From Bacilli bacterium (GTDB lineage Bacteria > Bacillota_I > Bacilli_A > RF39 > UBA660): a stretch of 64,000 nt of DNA. The notes beneath the pieces were generated by a model that was not told where the DNA came from, did no database searches, and worked only from the letters and a program-made list of their open reading frames with translations. The stretch lies in contig CAADWX010000011.1 of assembly GCA_900752905.1 (NCBI GenBank), positions 124,001 to 188,000 of the forward strand, given 5' to 3'. Position numbers and translations under genes: made by a program. Numbering within the stretch: position 1 is the stretch's first letter; each line of letters begins with the position of its first letter. Positions 1-8,752 of this stretch are shown piece after piece.

Positions 1-1122
1 ACAAAAGGATCAATTTTATCTGTTTTTAAACAAAAAATAAAATTATTTTCTTCTAAAGAAAATCTTTCTGAAATGTTAAGTCGCAGTGATTTTGATATGA
101 AAGATATTGGGAAAAAGAAAACAGCTGTATTTATAGTAATTCATGATGAAAAAAAGACATATCATCCACTTGCTACTATATTTATTAAACAATGTTATGA
201 AACTTTAGTTGATGTTGCTTTTGAAAATGGGGGTAAATTACCATTTAAAACGAATTTTATATTGGATGAGTTTGCAAATATGCCACCTTTAAAGGATGCA
301 GATGCAATGGTTACAGCAGCTCGTTCAAGAAAAATAAGGTTTACTTTTATTATTCAAAACTTTGCCCAGTTAACAGAAGTTTATGGTAAAGAAAAAGGAG
401 ATACAATAAAAGGTAACTGTGGTAACTGGATATATTTGATAAGTAGTGAATTGTCTGCTCTAGAGGAAATAAGTAAAATGTGTGGTGAGGTAAAATCTAA
501 AAAAGATGATAAGACTGCATCTACTCCACTTGTTACAGTAAGTGATTTACAGAGACTTCCAATGTATACAATGATAATTTTGAGAACCAGAGAAAACCCT
601 TTTAAAACAAAAATGACTCCAGCATGGAAAATGGAAAAAGAAGGTATGTGGGATAAAGTTTATCCAAAATCAGATTATCCACACAGAGAAAAAAATAAAG
701 TTCCAGTTTTTGATTTAAAGGAATATGTAGATAAAAAAAGAGAAGAAAAAATTAACCAAATGATGTCAAATAGTGAGAATAAAGGTCCATCAATGTTTGA
801 TCCTTCTGCAATGTTTAGTCCTAAGAAAACTCCTTTCAATCCAATGATGGGAAAAAATCCTGGGCTTGATGTTGATGAAATAGTAAAAAGATTGGATGCA
901 AAAATTGCTGAATTAGAAGAAGAAGAAAGATTAGAAAATGAAAAAAATAAACAACAAGAATTAAAAGATAAGAAAGATATTAAAGAAGTTATTGATTTTA
1001 AGGATGAAAAATCAGAAAAAGATAAAAAAAAGGATGACTTTATTGATACAAAAGTTTCTTCTGATGCAGATATAACTGATGATCAATTTTTTGATGATTT
1101 CTTTTATGATGATGATGAATAA
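1..1122 (+). CDS. VirD4/TraG-type IV coupling ATPase, C-terminal part (5' end outside window)
   Basis: The frame is open to the window edge, so the gene begins upstream and about 373 residues are visible. Family knowledge: VirD4/TraG proteins are membrane-bound hexameric ATPases that feed DNA or protein substrates into a type IV secretion channel. The Walker B strand FILDEFANMPPL lies near visible residues 86-97, followed by the TraM-recognition segment (AARSRKIRFTFIIQNFAQL, then TIKGNCGNWIYL). Walker A would lie upstream of the window. The last 90 residues are a charged K/E/D-rich tail ending in an acidic cluster (DDQFFDDFFYDDDE). The next gene encodes a pilin-like protein, so a secretion or conjugation locus probably lies to the left. 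Confidence 0.85.
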   Translation, partial: TKGSILSVFKQKIKLFSSKENLSEMLSRSDFDMKDIGKKKTAVFIVIHDEKKTYHPLATIFIKQCYETLVDVAFENGGKLPFKTNFILDEFANMPPLKDADAMVTAARSRKIRFTFIIQNFAQLTEVYGKEKGDTIKGNCGNWIYLISSELSALEEISKMCGEVKSKKDDKTASTPLVTVSDLQRLPMYTMIILRTRENPFKTKMTPAWKMEKEGMWDKVYPKSDYPHREKNKVPVFDLKEYVDKKREEKINQMMSNSENKGPSMFDPSAMFSPKKTPFNPMMGKNPGLDVDEIVKRLDAKIAELEEEERLENEKNKQQELKDKKDIKEVIDFKDEKSEKDKKKDDFIDTKVSSDADITDDQFFDDFFYDDDE

Positions 1123-1149
1123 AGTGTTAAAAACACTTTATTTTTTATT
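1121..1149 (+). terminator. Intrinsic terminator after coupling protein gene
   Basis: AAAGTGTT, loop AAA, AACACTTT, then an AT-rich T tract. The stem starts inside the stop codon. A TATAAT at 1161-1166 just downstream would restart transcription for the next gene. Confidence 0.7.
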
Positions 1150-1191
1150 TATATATATGGTATAATGAAAGTAATTATAGGAGGAAAAATT

Positions 1192-3174
1192 ATGAAAAAA
1201 AAAGGTATTTTTTATATTTTATTTGCATTTTTAATAATGTTTGGTTTAAAAGCAAATGTATTTGCTGAGGGGGATGACCTTTTTTGTGTATATAAAGTAG
1301 AAAATGCAAAAGAAGCGTTGCCAAGTAATAATGGTGATTATTTTGCCTTATCTCTTTATGACGACAAATGGAAGGTAAGGCGATTGTATTCTAGCGAAAA
1401 TGAAACATATTATAGTTTTAGTGGGAATTATTCAGATGATGATTATGATTATTTGGCTTCATCTCTTAATACTGAAGTTTTTGAGTGCCCTAAAAATATA
1501 TATGCTATTTTAAAAAACAAGGATTCAAGTTCTATTTTAAAAAATATAATTGGAAACATAAACATAGGTCCAAGTTTTACTTTAGAACAAAATGAAAAAT
1601 TTAATGTTGGTAATTTAAAACTTTTAAGTTTCCCTCAAAAAATATGTTCATATAGTGATGAAAATAAATCTTCTTATATTCAGTTGATTCGTTCTTCTTC
1701 TGGGGTTCTAGCAAATCCATTTATTGTATCTGGGAATGCAGGAATTGTTAGTAGTTTTAAAGGCAATGCTAGTTTATCTAAAATAAAGGTTCCTTTTGAA
1801 CTTGATAATGGTTCTTGTTACAAAGAGTTATATATTGGCGATAATATATCTAATGATGAATCAAAAGCTGGAAGCTCTAGTAAAAAATGGAACTTAATTT
1901 CTAATACTAATTTTATTGAGGTTGATGAAAACGGAAATTCTAGTGAAGGTGGTAATTCGTTTAAGTCGCTTGCATGTACTTATACCGATGGTTCTAACGA
2001 CTATATTTTAAGTCAAGGATATGCCGGTAAAATTACATTTGTAAGGTTGGCTTCAAATGATAAAGGAATTGCTAGTTCGAAGTACATTGTTAATAATAAC
2101 TCCCTTGATTCATTTCTTTTAGATACTTCTAATGGTGTTATGTTTGATTATGGAACTAAATATTTAGATTCATGCCCTAGAAAGCTTTTTGCTGATTCAT
2201 CTAAATATATAACAAATAATTCTACAGGAGCTATAAAAACATTTACAGCAACTGATTCAATTGTTTGTATTACGGCTCAATCTGGGACTTATAAAAGTGG
2301 AAGTGAAGGTTATTACTATGTTAAAACAAGAAAGGGTTTATATACTGCCTCTACTAAATTAGTTAATTCAAGTGGTGTTATAAATAATTTAAAGAATTTT
2401 AAATTTGATGAATATAAATTTTTTAATTCTTCTGCTTCACAGGATAAAAAAGCCGAAGACATTTGTGGCAAAGTCGAAGTTTCAGATGAAAATGGTTTTA
2501 TTAGAAATAATTTTTTTAATATTGCATTTAAAAATAAAGGCTTAAATGAAGAAGGAATTTGTAAATATGGTGACATACAAATTAAGTTGAATTATAAAAA
2601 TAAAAAATTTAGTGTCGTTTCTTCTAATAGTTGTTCTAATGGTATTGATGTTTCTAGGGTGGGTTGGAGTGATGTATCTAATTCAGTAAGCACTGGATGT
2701 AATTATGATTCTAAGTTTAAAATTGATAATTGCAAATTAGTAAAAAATAGTAACGGTAGTTCAATAGATCAAAATTATGAATCAGATAAAAAAAATGACT
2801 TGAAAGAAGGAGAATCATCAGTTGTAAAAGGAAACATTGTTAAAAAATCTTCTTATAAACAAAATAGAACATATTATAAGCCAATATGTGGTTTATTTAA
2901 AAAGCCTGATGATGGTGGAAAACTATTTAATTATATTTTGAATGCTTATAAAATTGTTAAAGTGGTTGTTCCTGTATTAGTTGTCATACTAACTATAATA
3001 GAATTTTTAAAAGTTTTATTTAGTGGTGAAGATAAAACTATGAAAGATGCTTTTAAAGCTACTACAACAAGATTTATATTAATTGCTGTATTAATATTTG
3101 TCCCTGTAATAGTAGAATTTGTTATAAAAATTAGTGGTGTTTCTGAAAATTGTTTACAGTATTTTGTTAAGTAA
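1192..3174 (+). CDS. Secreted cysteine-containing protein with VirB2/TrbC-like membrane tail
   Basis: The start is taken at 1192, behind AGGAGG and TATAAT (1161-1166); an upstream in-frame ATG at 1165 lies before the ribosome site. Residues 1-26 are a Sec signal peptide (lysines, a hydrophobic stretch, then VFAEG). Residues 27-575 are an extracytoplasmic domain rich in Ser, Asn and Tyr, with scattered cysteines. I do not recognise it. The last 80 residues carry two hydrophobic helices separated by a short polar loop (LFSGEDKTMKDAFK), the layout of VirB2/TrbC pilins. Together with the coupling ATPase upstream, this suggests a surface component of a type IV secretion-like machine. About 660 residues is far longer than a normal pilin (about 100), so the large ectodomain is unusual. 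The role is inferred. Confidence 0.6.
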   Translation: MKKKGIFYILFAFLIMFGLKANVFAEGDDLFCVYKVENAKEALPSNNGDYFALSLYDDKWKVRRLYSSENETYYSFSGNYSDDDYDYLASSLNTEVFECPKNIYAILKNKDSSSILKNIIGNINIGPSFTLEQNEKFNVGNLKLLSFPQKICSYSDENKSSYIQLIRSSSGVLANPFIVSGNAGIVSSFKGNASLSKIKVPFELDNGSCYKELYIGDNISNDESKAGSSSKKWNLISNTNFIEVDENGNSSEGGNSFKSLACTYTDGSNDYILSQGYAGKITFVRLASNDKGIASSKYIVNNNSLDSFLLDTSNGVMFDYGTKYLDSCPRKLFADSSKYITNNSTGAIKTFTATDSIVCITAQSGTYKSGSEGYYYVKTRKGLYTASTKLVNSSGVINNLKNFKFDEYKFFNSSASQDKKAEDICGKVEVSDENGFIRNNFFNIAFKNKGLNEEGICKYGDIQIKLNYKNKKFSVVSSNSCSNGIDVSRVGWSDVSNSVSTGCNYDSKFKIDNCKLVKNSNGSSIDQNYESDKKNDLKEGESSVVKGNIVKKSSYKQNRTYYKPICGLFKKPDDGGKLFNYILNAYKIVKVVVPVLVVILTIIEFLKVLFSGEDKTMKDAFKATTTRFILIAVLIFVPVIVEFVIKISGVSENCLQYFVK

Positions 3175-3229
3175 ACTATTTAAATATTTAAATAAATCAC
3201 GGACGCATATAATATACTGGGTGATGCAT

Positions 3230-3520
3230 ATGTTATCTAGTATATCGGTTCGTGATTTTTTATTGAATAGAATTAATAGTAATATTATTGATATAAGAAG
3301 TGTTGAAAGATATAATAATAATCATATACCAGGTGCTATTAATATTGAACAAAATCAATTATTAATAAATGCTAGTAAGTATTTAAAAAAGAATGAAAGA
3401 TATTATATATATTGCCAAAAAGGTATTAGTAGTCAAAAATTATCTATGATTTTAAATAATATGGGATATATGACTACAAGTATTTCTGGTGGATATGAGG
3501 AATGGATAATGCAAAGTTAA
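3230..3520 (+). CDS. Single-domain rhodanese (sulfurtransferase)
   Basis: A 96-residue rhodanese-like protein. Family knowledge: these carry sulfane sulfur as a cysteine persulfide. Seen: RDFLLNRINSNIIDIRS, the motif HIPGAINI, the active-site loop YCQKGISSQK with its catalytic Cys, and the terminal SGGYEEW. The start at 3230 follows GGGTG with 6-nt spacing; ATG 3224 would overlap that site. A longer frame from 3134 would overlap the previous gene and lacks a ribosome site. A TATAAT lies at 3208-3213. Substrate unknown. Confidence 0.85.
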   Translation: MLSSISVRDFLLNRINSNIIDIRSVERYNNNHIPGAINIEQNQLLINASKYLKKNERYYIYCQKGISSQKLSMILNNMGYMTTSISGGYEEWIMQS

Positions 3521-3521
3521 T

Positions 3522-3547
3522 AAAAGGACTTAGGTCTTTTTATTTTT
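3522..3547 (+). terminator. Intrinsic terminator after rhodanese gene
   Basis: AAAAGGAC, loop TTAG, GTCTTTT (one G-U pair) followed by TATTTTTATT. Confidence 0.65.
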
Positions 3548-3580
3548 ATTTAATTGTTTTATAATATATATGGTGAGTAT

Positions 3581-4063
3581 ATGAAATTAGAATCTATTGA
3601 ATTAATAAATTATAATGAAAAATATAAAAATATTTTAGAACAAATAAATAAAGATAATTTACATCATTATGTTAAGCAAATAGATGAAAGATTGTTGCTT
3701 AATGGTGAGAATGTTGATTTTAAATTGGATTGTGGTTATCTAGTTAAATATATGGATAAAATAATTGGTTATGTTTATTTATCTAATATATCTAATTATA
3801 GAATGTATATCGAATATCTTATTTTATTTTCTGAAAGAAACAAAGGGTATGGGCATATGGTATTAAAGGAAATTACTGATTTTATATTAAGTAATTATAA
3901 TATAAAAAGGATATGTTTAGATATTGATAAAAGTAATTTGGCTAGTATGAATACAGCTTTATCTTGTGGTTATATGTATGAAGATGATGATTTAATTGAT
4001 AATTCTAGTAGTATTGAGTTTAGTTTAGATAATGCATATTTTATTTCTAAAAAGTTGCACTAA
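3581..4063 (+). CDS. GNAT family N-acetyltransferase
   Basis: About 160 residues with a GNAT fold. The acetyl-CoA loop is seen as ERNKGYGHMVLKEI, following a strand (YIEYLILF), and the C-terminal part has the usual N-x-A-S-M-N-T-A-L-x-x-G-Y motif. The start at 3581 follows GGTGAG; the upstream ATG at 3554 has no ribosome site. Substrate cannot be told from sequence. It stands alone between two promoters. Confidence 0.8.
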   Translation: MKLESIELINYNEKYKNILEQINKDNLHHYVKQIDERLLLNGENVDFKLDCGYLVKYMDKIIGYVYLSNISNYRMYIEYLILFSERNKGYGHMVLKEITDFILSNYNIKRICLDIDKSNLASMNTALSCGYMYEDDDLIDNSSSIEFSLDNAYFISKKLH

Positions 4064-4134
4064 TTTTAGAATTATGATTTTAAATTTATGGGTAGTATGG
4101 TATAATTATATATACAGAATATGGAGGTAATGAT

Positions 4135-4956
4135 ATGACATTTGCTACAATAACTAGTTTTGTAACAAAACTTTTAGATGTAATGGTTGTTTGGTTTTTA
4201 ATCTATTATATCTTTAAAAATGTAAGAAAAAATGTAAAGATGCTTCTTTTATTTAAGGGAATCTTAATATTGGTTGCGTTAAAATTAATAAGTGATTGGT
4301 TAAATTTGGTTACTGTTGGATATATATTAGATTATGTTATTCAATGGGGACCTCTAGCTTTAATTGTAATTTTTCAACCTGAAATTAGAAATGTTCTTGA
4401 ATATTTAGGTAGAAGTCAATTATTAGGTAGACATAAAACTTTAACTGTTGATGAAAGAGAAAAAGTAGTTTATGAGATTGCAAACGCGATGGATTATATG
4501 AAAAAAGCAAGAATTGGTGCTTTGATTGTAATTGAAAGGGATAATTCTTTAGGTGATTATATTGAAAAATCTAAAAAATTATATGCTGATATATCTAGTG
4601 AATTATTGATTTCAATATTTTTCCCAAACAATCCATTGCATGATGGTGGTGTTATAATTCAAGGTGATAAAATTACAAGTGCTGGAGCTGTTTTCCCAAC
4701 AAGTGATAGTGTAAAAATAAGTAAGAGATTAGGTACTCGTCATAGAGCTGCACTTGGTATATCAGAAACTGGTGATTGTATTTCTTTGATTGTTTCAGAA
4801 GAAACTGGAAGACTTTCTATGGCAATAAATGGGGAATTATTATATAACATGACATTAGATGAGATTAAAATAAGATTATTAGAGGAATTAAGACCTAAAA
4901 AATCATTTATAATAGATGAGGAGGATGAAGATGAAGAAAATTCTAGTAGCAATTAA
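4135..4956 (+). CDS. cdaA: Diadenylate cyclase CdaA
   Basis: Makes the second messenger c-di-AMP from two ATP at the membrane. The 273 residues have the CdaA layout: three N-terminal membrane helices (about 10-85), then the DAC domain with the catalytic DGG at 170-172 (NPLHDGG) and RHR at 202-204 (GTRHRAALG). The acidic tail (DEEDEDEE) overlaps the next gene. A good GGAGG site precedes the start and TATAAT lies just upstream. It forms an operon with cdaR as in other Firmicutes, but the usual third gene glmM is not next. Confidence 0.95.
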   Translation: MTFATITSFVTKLLDVMVVWFLIYYIFKNVRKNVKMLLLFKGILILVALKLISDWLNLVTVGYILDYVIQWGPLALIVIFQPEIRNVLEYLGRSQLLGRHKTLTVDEREKVVYEIANAMDYMKKARIGALIVIERDNSLGDYIEKSKKLYADISSELLISIFFPNNPLHDGGVIIQGDKITSAGAVFPTSDSVKISKRLGTRHRAALGISETGDCISLIVSEETGRLSMAINGELLYNMTLDEIKIRLLEELRPKKSFIIDEEDEDEENSSSN

Positions 4957-6289
4957 AAACTTCTTCAAAAAAATTGTTAAAATTATTGATAGAGCAATTG
5001 TAACTCCTATAACTCATTTAATTTATAAAATATCTTCTAAATTTGATAATTCAAGTAAAAAGATGGAAAATTTACTATCAAAAACAAATACTCTATTATT
5101 TATTTCTTTAATTTTAGCGGTTGGAATATTTGTTGTTATTGATCAAAAAATATTAGTGTTTACTGATAATACAGCTGAAATTTTAAAGAATCAACCTGTT
5201 ACCGCTATATATAATAAAGAAGCTTATGTTGTTGAGGGAATACCTGAGGTTGTTGATATAACATTAATTGGTAGTAAAACTGATTTATATATTGCTAAGC
5301 AATCTTCAAATCATAGTGTTACAGTTGATTTAAGTACATTAAAGCCTGGAACACATAAAGTTGGTTTAACTTACAGTCAAAGTAGTGGTAAAATAGAATC
5401 TGTAGTTAATCCTTCAAGTGTAACAGTTGTTATATATCAAAAAGTTTCTAAAACTATGTCATTATCTGTTGATGTTGTTAATAAAGATAAATTAAAGCAA
5501 ACTCTTGTAATTGATAATGTTGATTATGATACTGATAAGGTTGTTATAAAAGGAGCTGAATATCAAGTTGAGAAGGTAGCAACAGTTAAGGCTTTAGTAG
5601 ATGTTGCTTCATTAGTATCAACTGAAGTTGGTACTCAAACTTTGAAAGATGTTCCTTTGGTAGCTTATGATGCGAAAGGAAATGTTGTAGATGTTGAGAT
5701 ATTACCTGGAACTATTGATGTAGATGTTACCATATCATCTCCAAGTAAAGAGGTACCAATTAAAGTTATTCCTAAAGGTGAGGTAAGTTTTGGATTAGGT
5801 ATTAATTCTATTGCATTAAGTAGTAATAATGTGGTGGTTTATGGAAGTAAAAGTGTACTTGATGAATTAACTTATATTCCTGTTGAGATTGATGTAAAAG
5901 GTTTAAAAGAAAATATGGAGTATAAAGTTGAATTAGAAAAGCCTGTTGGTGTTACTTCGCTTTCTATAAATAATGTTACTGTAAATGTATCTCTTGATTC
6001 TTCTACAAGTAAAGATTTTTCAGATATAAGAATAGATACTAGAAATATTGCTTCTGGATATTCAGTTCAAGCAATGTCCGAAGAAGCTTCTAAGGTAACT
6101 GTTACTGCTAAAGGTGTTAAATCTGTACTTGATTCTATTAAATCCGAGGATATATCTGCATTTATTGATTTAGATGGATATACTGAGGGTGAATATGATG
6201 TTGAGGTTAAAGTTGAAGGAACTGATTTAAAAGCACAATATGCTTCAAAAACAAAAAAAGTAAGAATAAAAATTATAAAAAAGAAATAA
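4931..6289 (+). CDS. cdaR: CdaR/YbbR-domain regulator of CdaA
   Basis: About 452 residues: a lysine-rich cytoplasmic head, one membrane helix (about 53-70, LLFISLILAVGIFVVI) and then repeated extracytoplasmic YbbR domains (recurring patterns such as VSLDVVN, GTQTLKDVPL, PVGVTSL and DLDGYTEGEYDVEVKV). Family knowledge: CdaR binds CdaA and tunes c-di-AMP output. The start at 4931 is chosen because GAGGAGG at 4918-4924 sits 6 nt upstream; ATGs at 4916 and 4925 lie before or against it. The gene overlaps cdaA by 26 nt, implying coupled translation. Confidence 0.92.
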   Translation: MKKILVAIKNFFKKIVKIIDRAIVTPITHLIYKISSKFDNSSKKMENLLSKTNTLLFISLILAVGIFVVIDQKILVFTDNTAEILKNQPVTAIYNKEAYVVEGIPEVVDITLIGSKTDLYIAKQSSNHSVTVDLSTLKPGTHKVGLTYSQSSGKIESVVNPSSVTVVIYQKVSKTMSLSVDVVNKDKLKQTLVIDNVDYDTDKVVIKGAEYQVEKVATVKALVDVASLVSTEVGTQTLKDVPLVAYDAKGNVVDVEILPGTIDVDVTISSPSKEVPIKVIPKGEVSFGLGINSIALSSNNVVVYGSKSVLDELTYIPVEIDVKGLKENMEYKVELEKPVGVTSLSINNVTVNVSLDSSTSKDFSDIRIDTRNIASGYSVQAMSEEASKVTVTAKGVKSVLDSIKSEDISAFIDLDGYTEGEYDVEVKVEGTDLKAQYASKTKKVRIKIIKKK

Positions 6290-6311
6290 CTTATTATTAT
6301 TTCTTTTTTTT
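6277..6311 (+). terminator. Terminator of the cdaA-cdaR operon
   Basis: A 13-bp A/T-rich stem (AAAAAAGAAATAA with TTATTTCTTTTTT) overlaps the cdaR stop and runs into a T tract. Confidence 0.75.
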
Positions 6312-6419
6312 GTTTACATTTTTTTGTAAATTATTAATTTAAATATTAAAATAATTTTTTTAATATTGTAAATATTAATTAATGTTTGATATAATTAAGA
6401 AAATAGAAGAGGTGTTTAT

Positions 6420-6959
6420 ATGGAAGAAAAAGATATTGAAAGATTTAATATTTTAAATAATCAAGAAAATAATTTTAATAATATTTCATCGCAACAACAA
6501 AATATGGTAAATGGAGTACAGCAAACTAATACAGGTGTTAATCAAATATGGCCAGATGCACAATTTTATCAAACACCAAATCCTGCAGATTTATTAAAAA
6601 ATGATATTGATGAAAGTAATTTAAATGATTTTTCAAATAACCAATCTGCATTTAGTAATAATACTTCCGAGCAACAAGTAATGCCTAATGTAGAGAATCA
6701 CGATTTTATTGAACAACCTACACAAGTAACTACTGATAGTAATGTTCAGTCAATACAAAATAATTCTTCTCAAGTTGAACAAACAAATAATGAAAATATT
6801 ACTGTTCAGCAGCCCATTCAAGAACAAAATGTAAAAGAATCAAAGAAAATAAATAATGGATATAAGGAAAAATCTAATAGTACATTTATAATAATTATTT
6901 TTATTTTATTAGCGCTTGTTATAATTTTTTTACCTCAAATATCAAATCTTATAAAATAA
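6420..6959 (+). CDS. Asn/Gln-rich tail-anchored membrane protein
   Basis: I do not recognise a family. The first 145 residues are low-complexity and rich in N, Q and S, without obvious domains. A single hydrophobic helix ends the protein (about 152-175, IIIIFILLALVIIFLP) with only four residues after it, so it is probably tail-anchored with the N/Q region in the cytoplasm. It has its own TATAAT (6390-6395), a GAAGAGG ribosome site and a strong terminator. Confidence 0.6.
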   Translation: MEEKDIERFNILNNQENNFNNISSQQQNMVNGVQQTNTGVNQIWPDAQFYQTPNPADLLKNDIDESNLNDFSNNQSAFSNNTSEQQVMPNVENHDFIEQPTQVTTDSNVQSIQNNSSQVEQTNNENITVQQPIQEQNVKESKKINNGYKEKSNSTFIIIIFILLALVIIFLPQISNLIK

Positions 6960-6983
6960 AAAGGCTTATGCCTTTTTATTTTT
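6958..6983. terminator. Bidirectional terminator between convergent genes
   Basis: AAAAAGGC, loop TTAT, GCCTTTTT, then ATTTTT. It overlaps the stop codons of the flanking genes and has A/T tracts on both sides. Confidence 0.85.
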
Positions 6984-7278
6984 GAACTGATAATTCAATT
7001 ATTAAATCCATATTATCATCTTTTTCAATTATATTTTTATGTAATAAATTACATTTTTCACATTTATATATAATTTTAAATGTATCTTTAAATTTTTCTA
7101 TACCTATTGGTTTTAATAGACCTTTGCATTCATTTGATCTGTCTCCAGGATTAATATCTACATGTTTAGAATATAAACAATATGGACAATGATCTCTTGC
7201 AGTGTATTTGGATTTTTTTACTTCTTTACCACATTTTTCACATATAAAATTTTCATTTCTCATTGTAAAGTTTTTCAT
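6976..7278 (-). CDS. RNHCP-domain zinc-ribbon protein
   Basis: A 100-residue protein of the RNHCP family (named for its R-N-H-C-P motif; function unknown). Seen: CEKCGKEV, then the variant motif RDHCPYCLYSKHVD, NPGDRSNECKGLLKPI, and a second CxxC pair (YKCEKCNLLHKN). Four cysteine pairs suggest zinc binding. Start is ATG 7278 behind AGGTG; the GTG at 7287 is part of that site. A TATAAT lies upstream on this strand. Confidence 0.8.
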   Translation of the reverse strand: MKNFTMRNENFICEKCGKEVKKSKYTARDHCPYCLYSKHVDINPGDRSNECKGLLKPIGIEKFKDTFKIIYKCEKCNLLHKNIIEKDDNMDLIIELSVQK

Positions 7279-7381
7279 ATATTTCACCTGTTTAAATTAT
7301 AACATATTCTCTTATTTTTGTATAAAAAAAGTGTTAACTCATGTTATAATATATATATTGTAAGTTTTGGGAAGTGGTATA

Positions 7382-8104
7382 ATGGATTATAAAATAATGA
7401 TAGATGAATTTGAAGGTCCTATGGATTTATTACTTCATTTAATTAAAAAGGATAATATAGATATAATAGATATTAGTATTGAAAAAATTACGAAACAATA
7501 TTTAGATTATATAGAAGAAATGGAAAATCTTAATTTAGATATAGCTAGTGAATATTTAATCATGGCTGCAGAACTGTTAGAAATTAAGTCATCCAAATTA
7601 TTACCTAAACAGGAAAATGATGAAGTAGAAGAAGATTTAGAAGCTAATTTTATAAATAGATTAATTGAATATAAACAATATAAAGAAATAACTCAACAAT
7701 TTAAAGAATTAGAAGAAAACAGGAAAGAAGTTTATACTAAAATACCTGATAGTTTAAATGAATATAAACAAAATTCTACTATTGATTTAGGAGATACCAC
7801 AATAGCTGATTTAATTTCAGCTATGAATAACTTTTTAAGTAGAAAAGAACTTGAAAAGCCTTTAAATACTAAAATAACTACAAAAGAATACAACATAGAT
7901 GAAAGAAGTTATGAGATAAGAAAAATTCTAAAGAAAAATAAAAAAATGAATTTTAAAGAACTTTTTGATGTATATAGAAAAGATTATATAGTTGTTACTT
8001 TTTTAGCTATTTTATCTATGGCAAAAAAACAAGAAATAGAAATAAAACAGGATAATAATTTTAATGATATTTATTTATCTTTAAAGGAGAATGGACATGA
8101 ATAG
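7382..8104 (+). CDS. scpA: Segregation and condensation protein ScpA
   Basis: The kleisin of the Smc-ScpAB complex, which compacts and separates chromosomes. The N-terminal signature is FEGPMDLLLHLIKK, followed by the conserved helix YLIMAAELLEIKSSKLLP. A winged-helix C-terminus follows a charged linker. About 240 residues is normal. The start at 7382 follows GGGAAGTGG; an earlier in-frame ATG at 7367 lies before that site. It overlaps scpB by 8 nt. Confidence 0.95.
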   Translation: MDYKIMIDEFEGPMDLLLHLIKKDNIDIIDISIEKITKQYLDYIEEMENLNLDIASEYLIMAAELLEIKSSKLLPKQENDEVEEDLEANFINRLIEYKQYKEITQQFKELEENRKEVYTKIPDSLNEYKQNSTIDLGDTTIADLISAMNNFLSRKELEKPLNTKITTKEYNIDERSYEIRKILKKNKKMNFKELFDVYRKDYIVVTFLAILSMAKKQEIEIKQDNNFNDIYLSLKENGHE

Positions 8105-8660
8105 AAAAGCATTACTTGAAGGGCTATTATTTGCAGTAGGTGAAGAAGGTCTTTCAATTGAGAGAATAGAAGAAATAATGGATATTAGTTATGAAGAATT
8201 AAAGGAAGTAATTGCTTCTTTAAAAGAATCATATGATAGTGATGATAGAGGTATTAAATTAGATGTATTAGGTAATAGGTTAAAATTAACAACAAAATCT
8301 ATTCATAAAGAATATTATCAAAAATTATTAGAAGAGGAAGAAACAGGGGTACTTAGTCAGGCAGCACTAGAAACTTTGGCTATTATAGCATATAATCAAC
8401 CAATTACTAGAATAGATGTTGATGAAATTAGAGGAATATCTAGTTCTCATATGATAAGAAAATTAGTATCAAGGGATTTAATAAAAGAAGTAGGTAGAAG
8501 TGAAGGTGCGGGTAGACCAATATTGTATGGTGTAACTGATGAATTTTTGGATTATTTTGGACTTGCAAGTATTGATGATCTTCCTAAAATAGAAGAAAAT
8601 AAAAGTGTAGAAGTAGAGGATACTGATTTATTTGAATCTAAATATAATGATGAAAAATAA
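8097..8660 (+). CDS. scpB: Segregation and condensation protein ScpB
   Basis: Winged-helix partner of ScpA. Seen: ALLEGLLFAVGEEGLS at the N-terminus, then LSQAALETLAIIAYNQPITR and IRGISSSHMIRKLVSRDLI, both family signatures, and GRPILYGVTDEFLDYFGL. The start at 8097 is 6 nt after AAAGGAGA; the ATG at 8091 is too close to that site. It ends in an acidic tail. Confidence 0.95.
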   Translation: MNRKALLEGLLFAVGEEGLSIERIEEIMDISYEELKEVIASLKESYDSDDRGIKLDVLGNRLKLTTKSIHKEYYQKLLEEEETGVLSQAALETLAIIAYNQPITRIDVDEIRGISSSHMIRKLVSRDLIKEVGRSEGAGRPILYGVTDEFLDYFGLASIDDLPKIEENKSVEVEDTDLFESKYNDEK

Positions 8661-8685
8661 AATTTAGATTAAATTTTATTTTTTT
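8655..8685 (+). terminator. Terminator of scpAB
   Basis: A 12-bp A/T stem (AAATAAAATTTA, loop GAT, TAAATTTTATTT) overlapping the scpB stop, then a T run. Confidence 0.7.
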
Positions 8686-8752
8686 AAATAAATTTTATAA
8701 AATGTTTACTTGAATATTTTAAATTGATATAATTAGCATAGGATGTGATTAT

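Noticed and set aside
4740..4952. Minus-strand Ser-rich frame in cdaA
   Set aside because: It is the complement of the acidic GAT/GAA-rich tail of cdaA.
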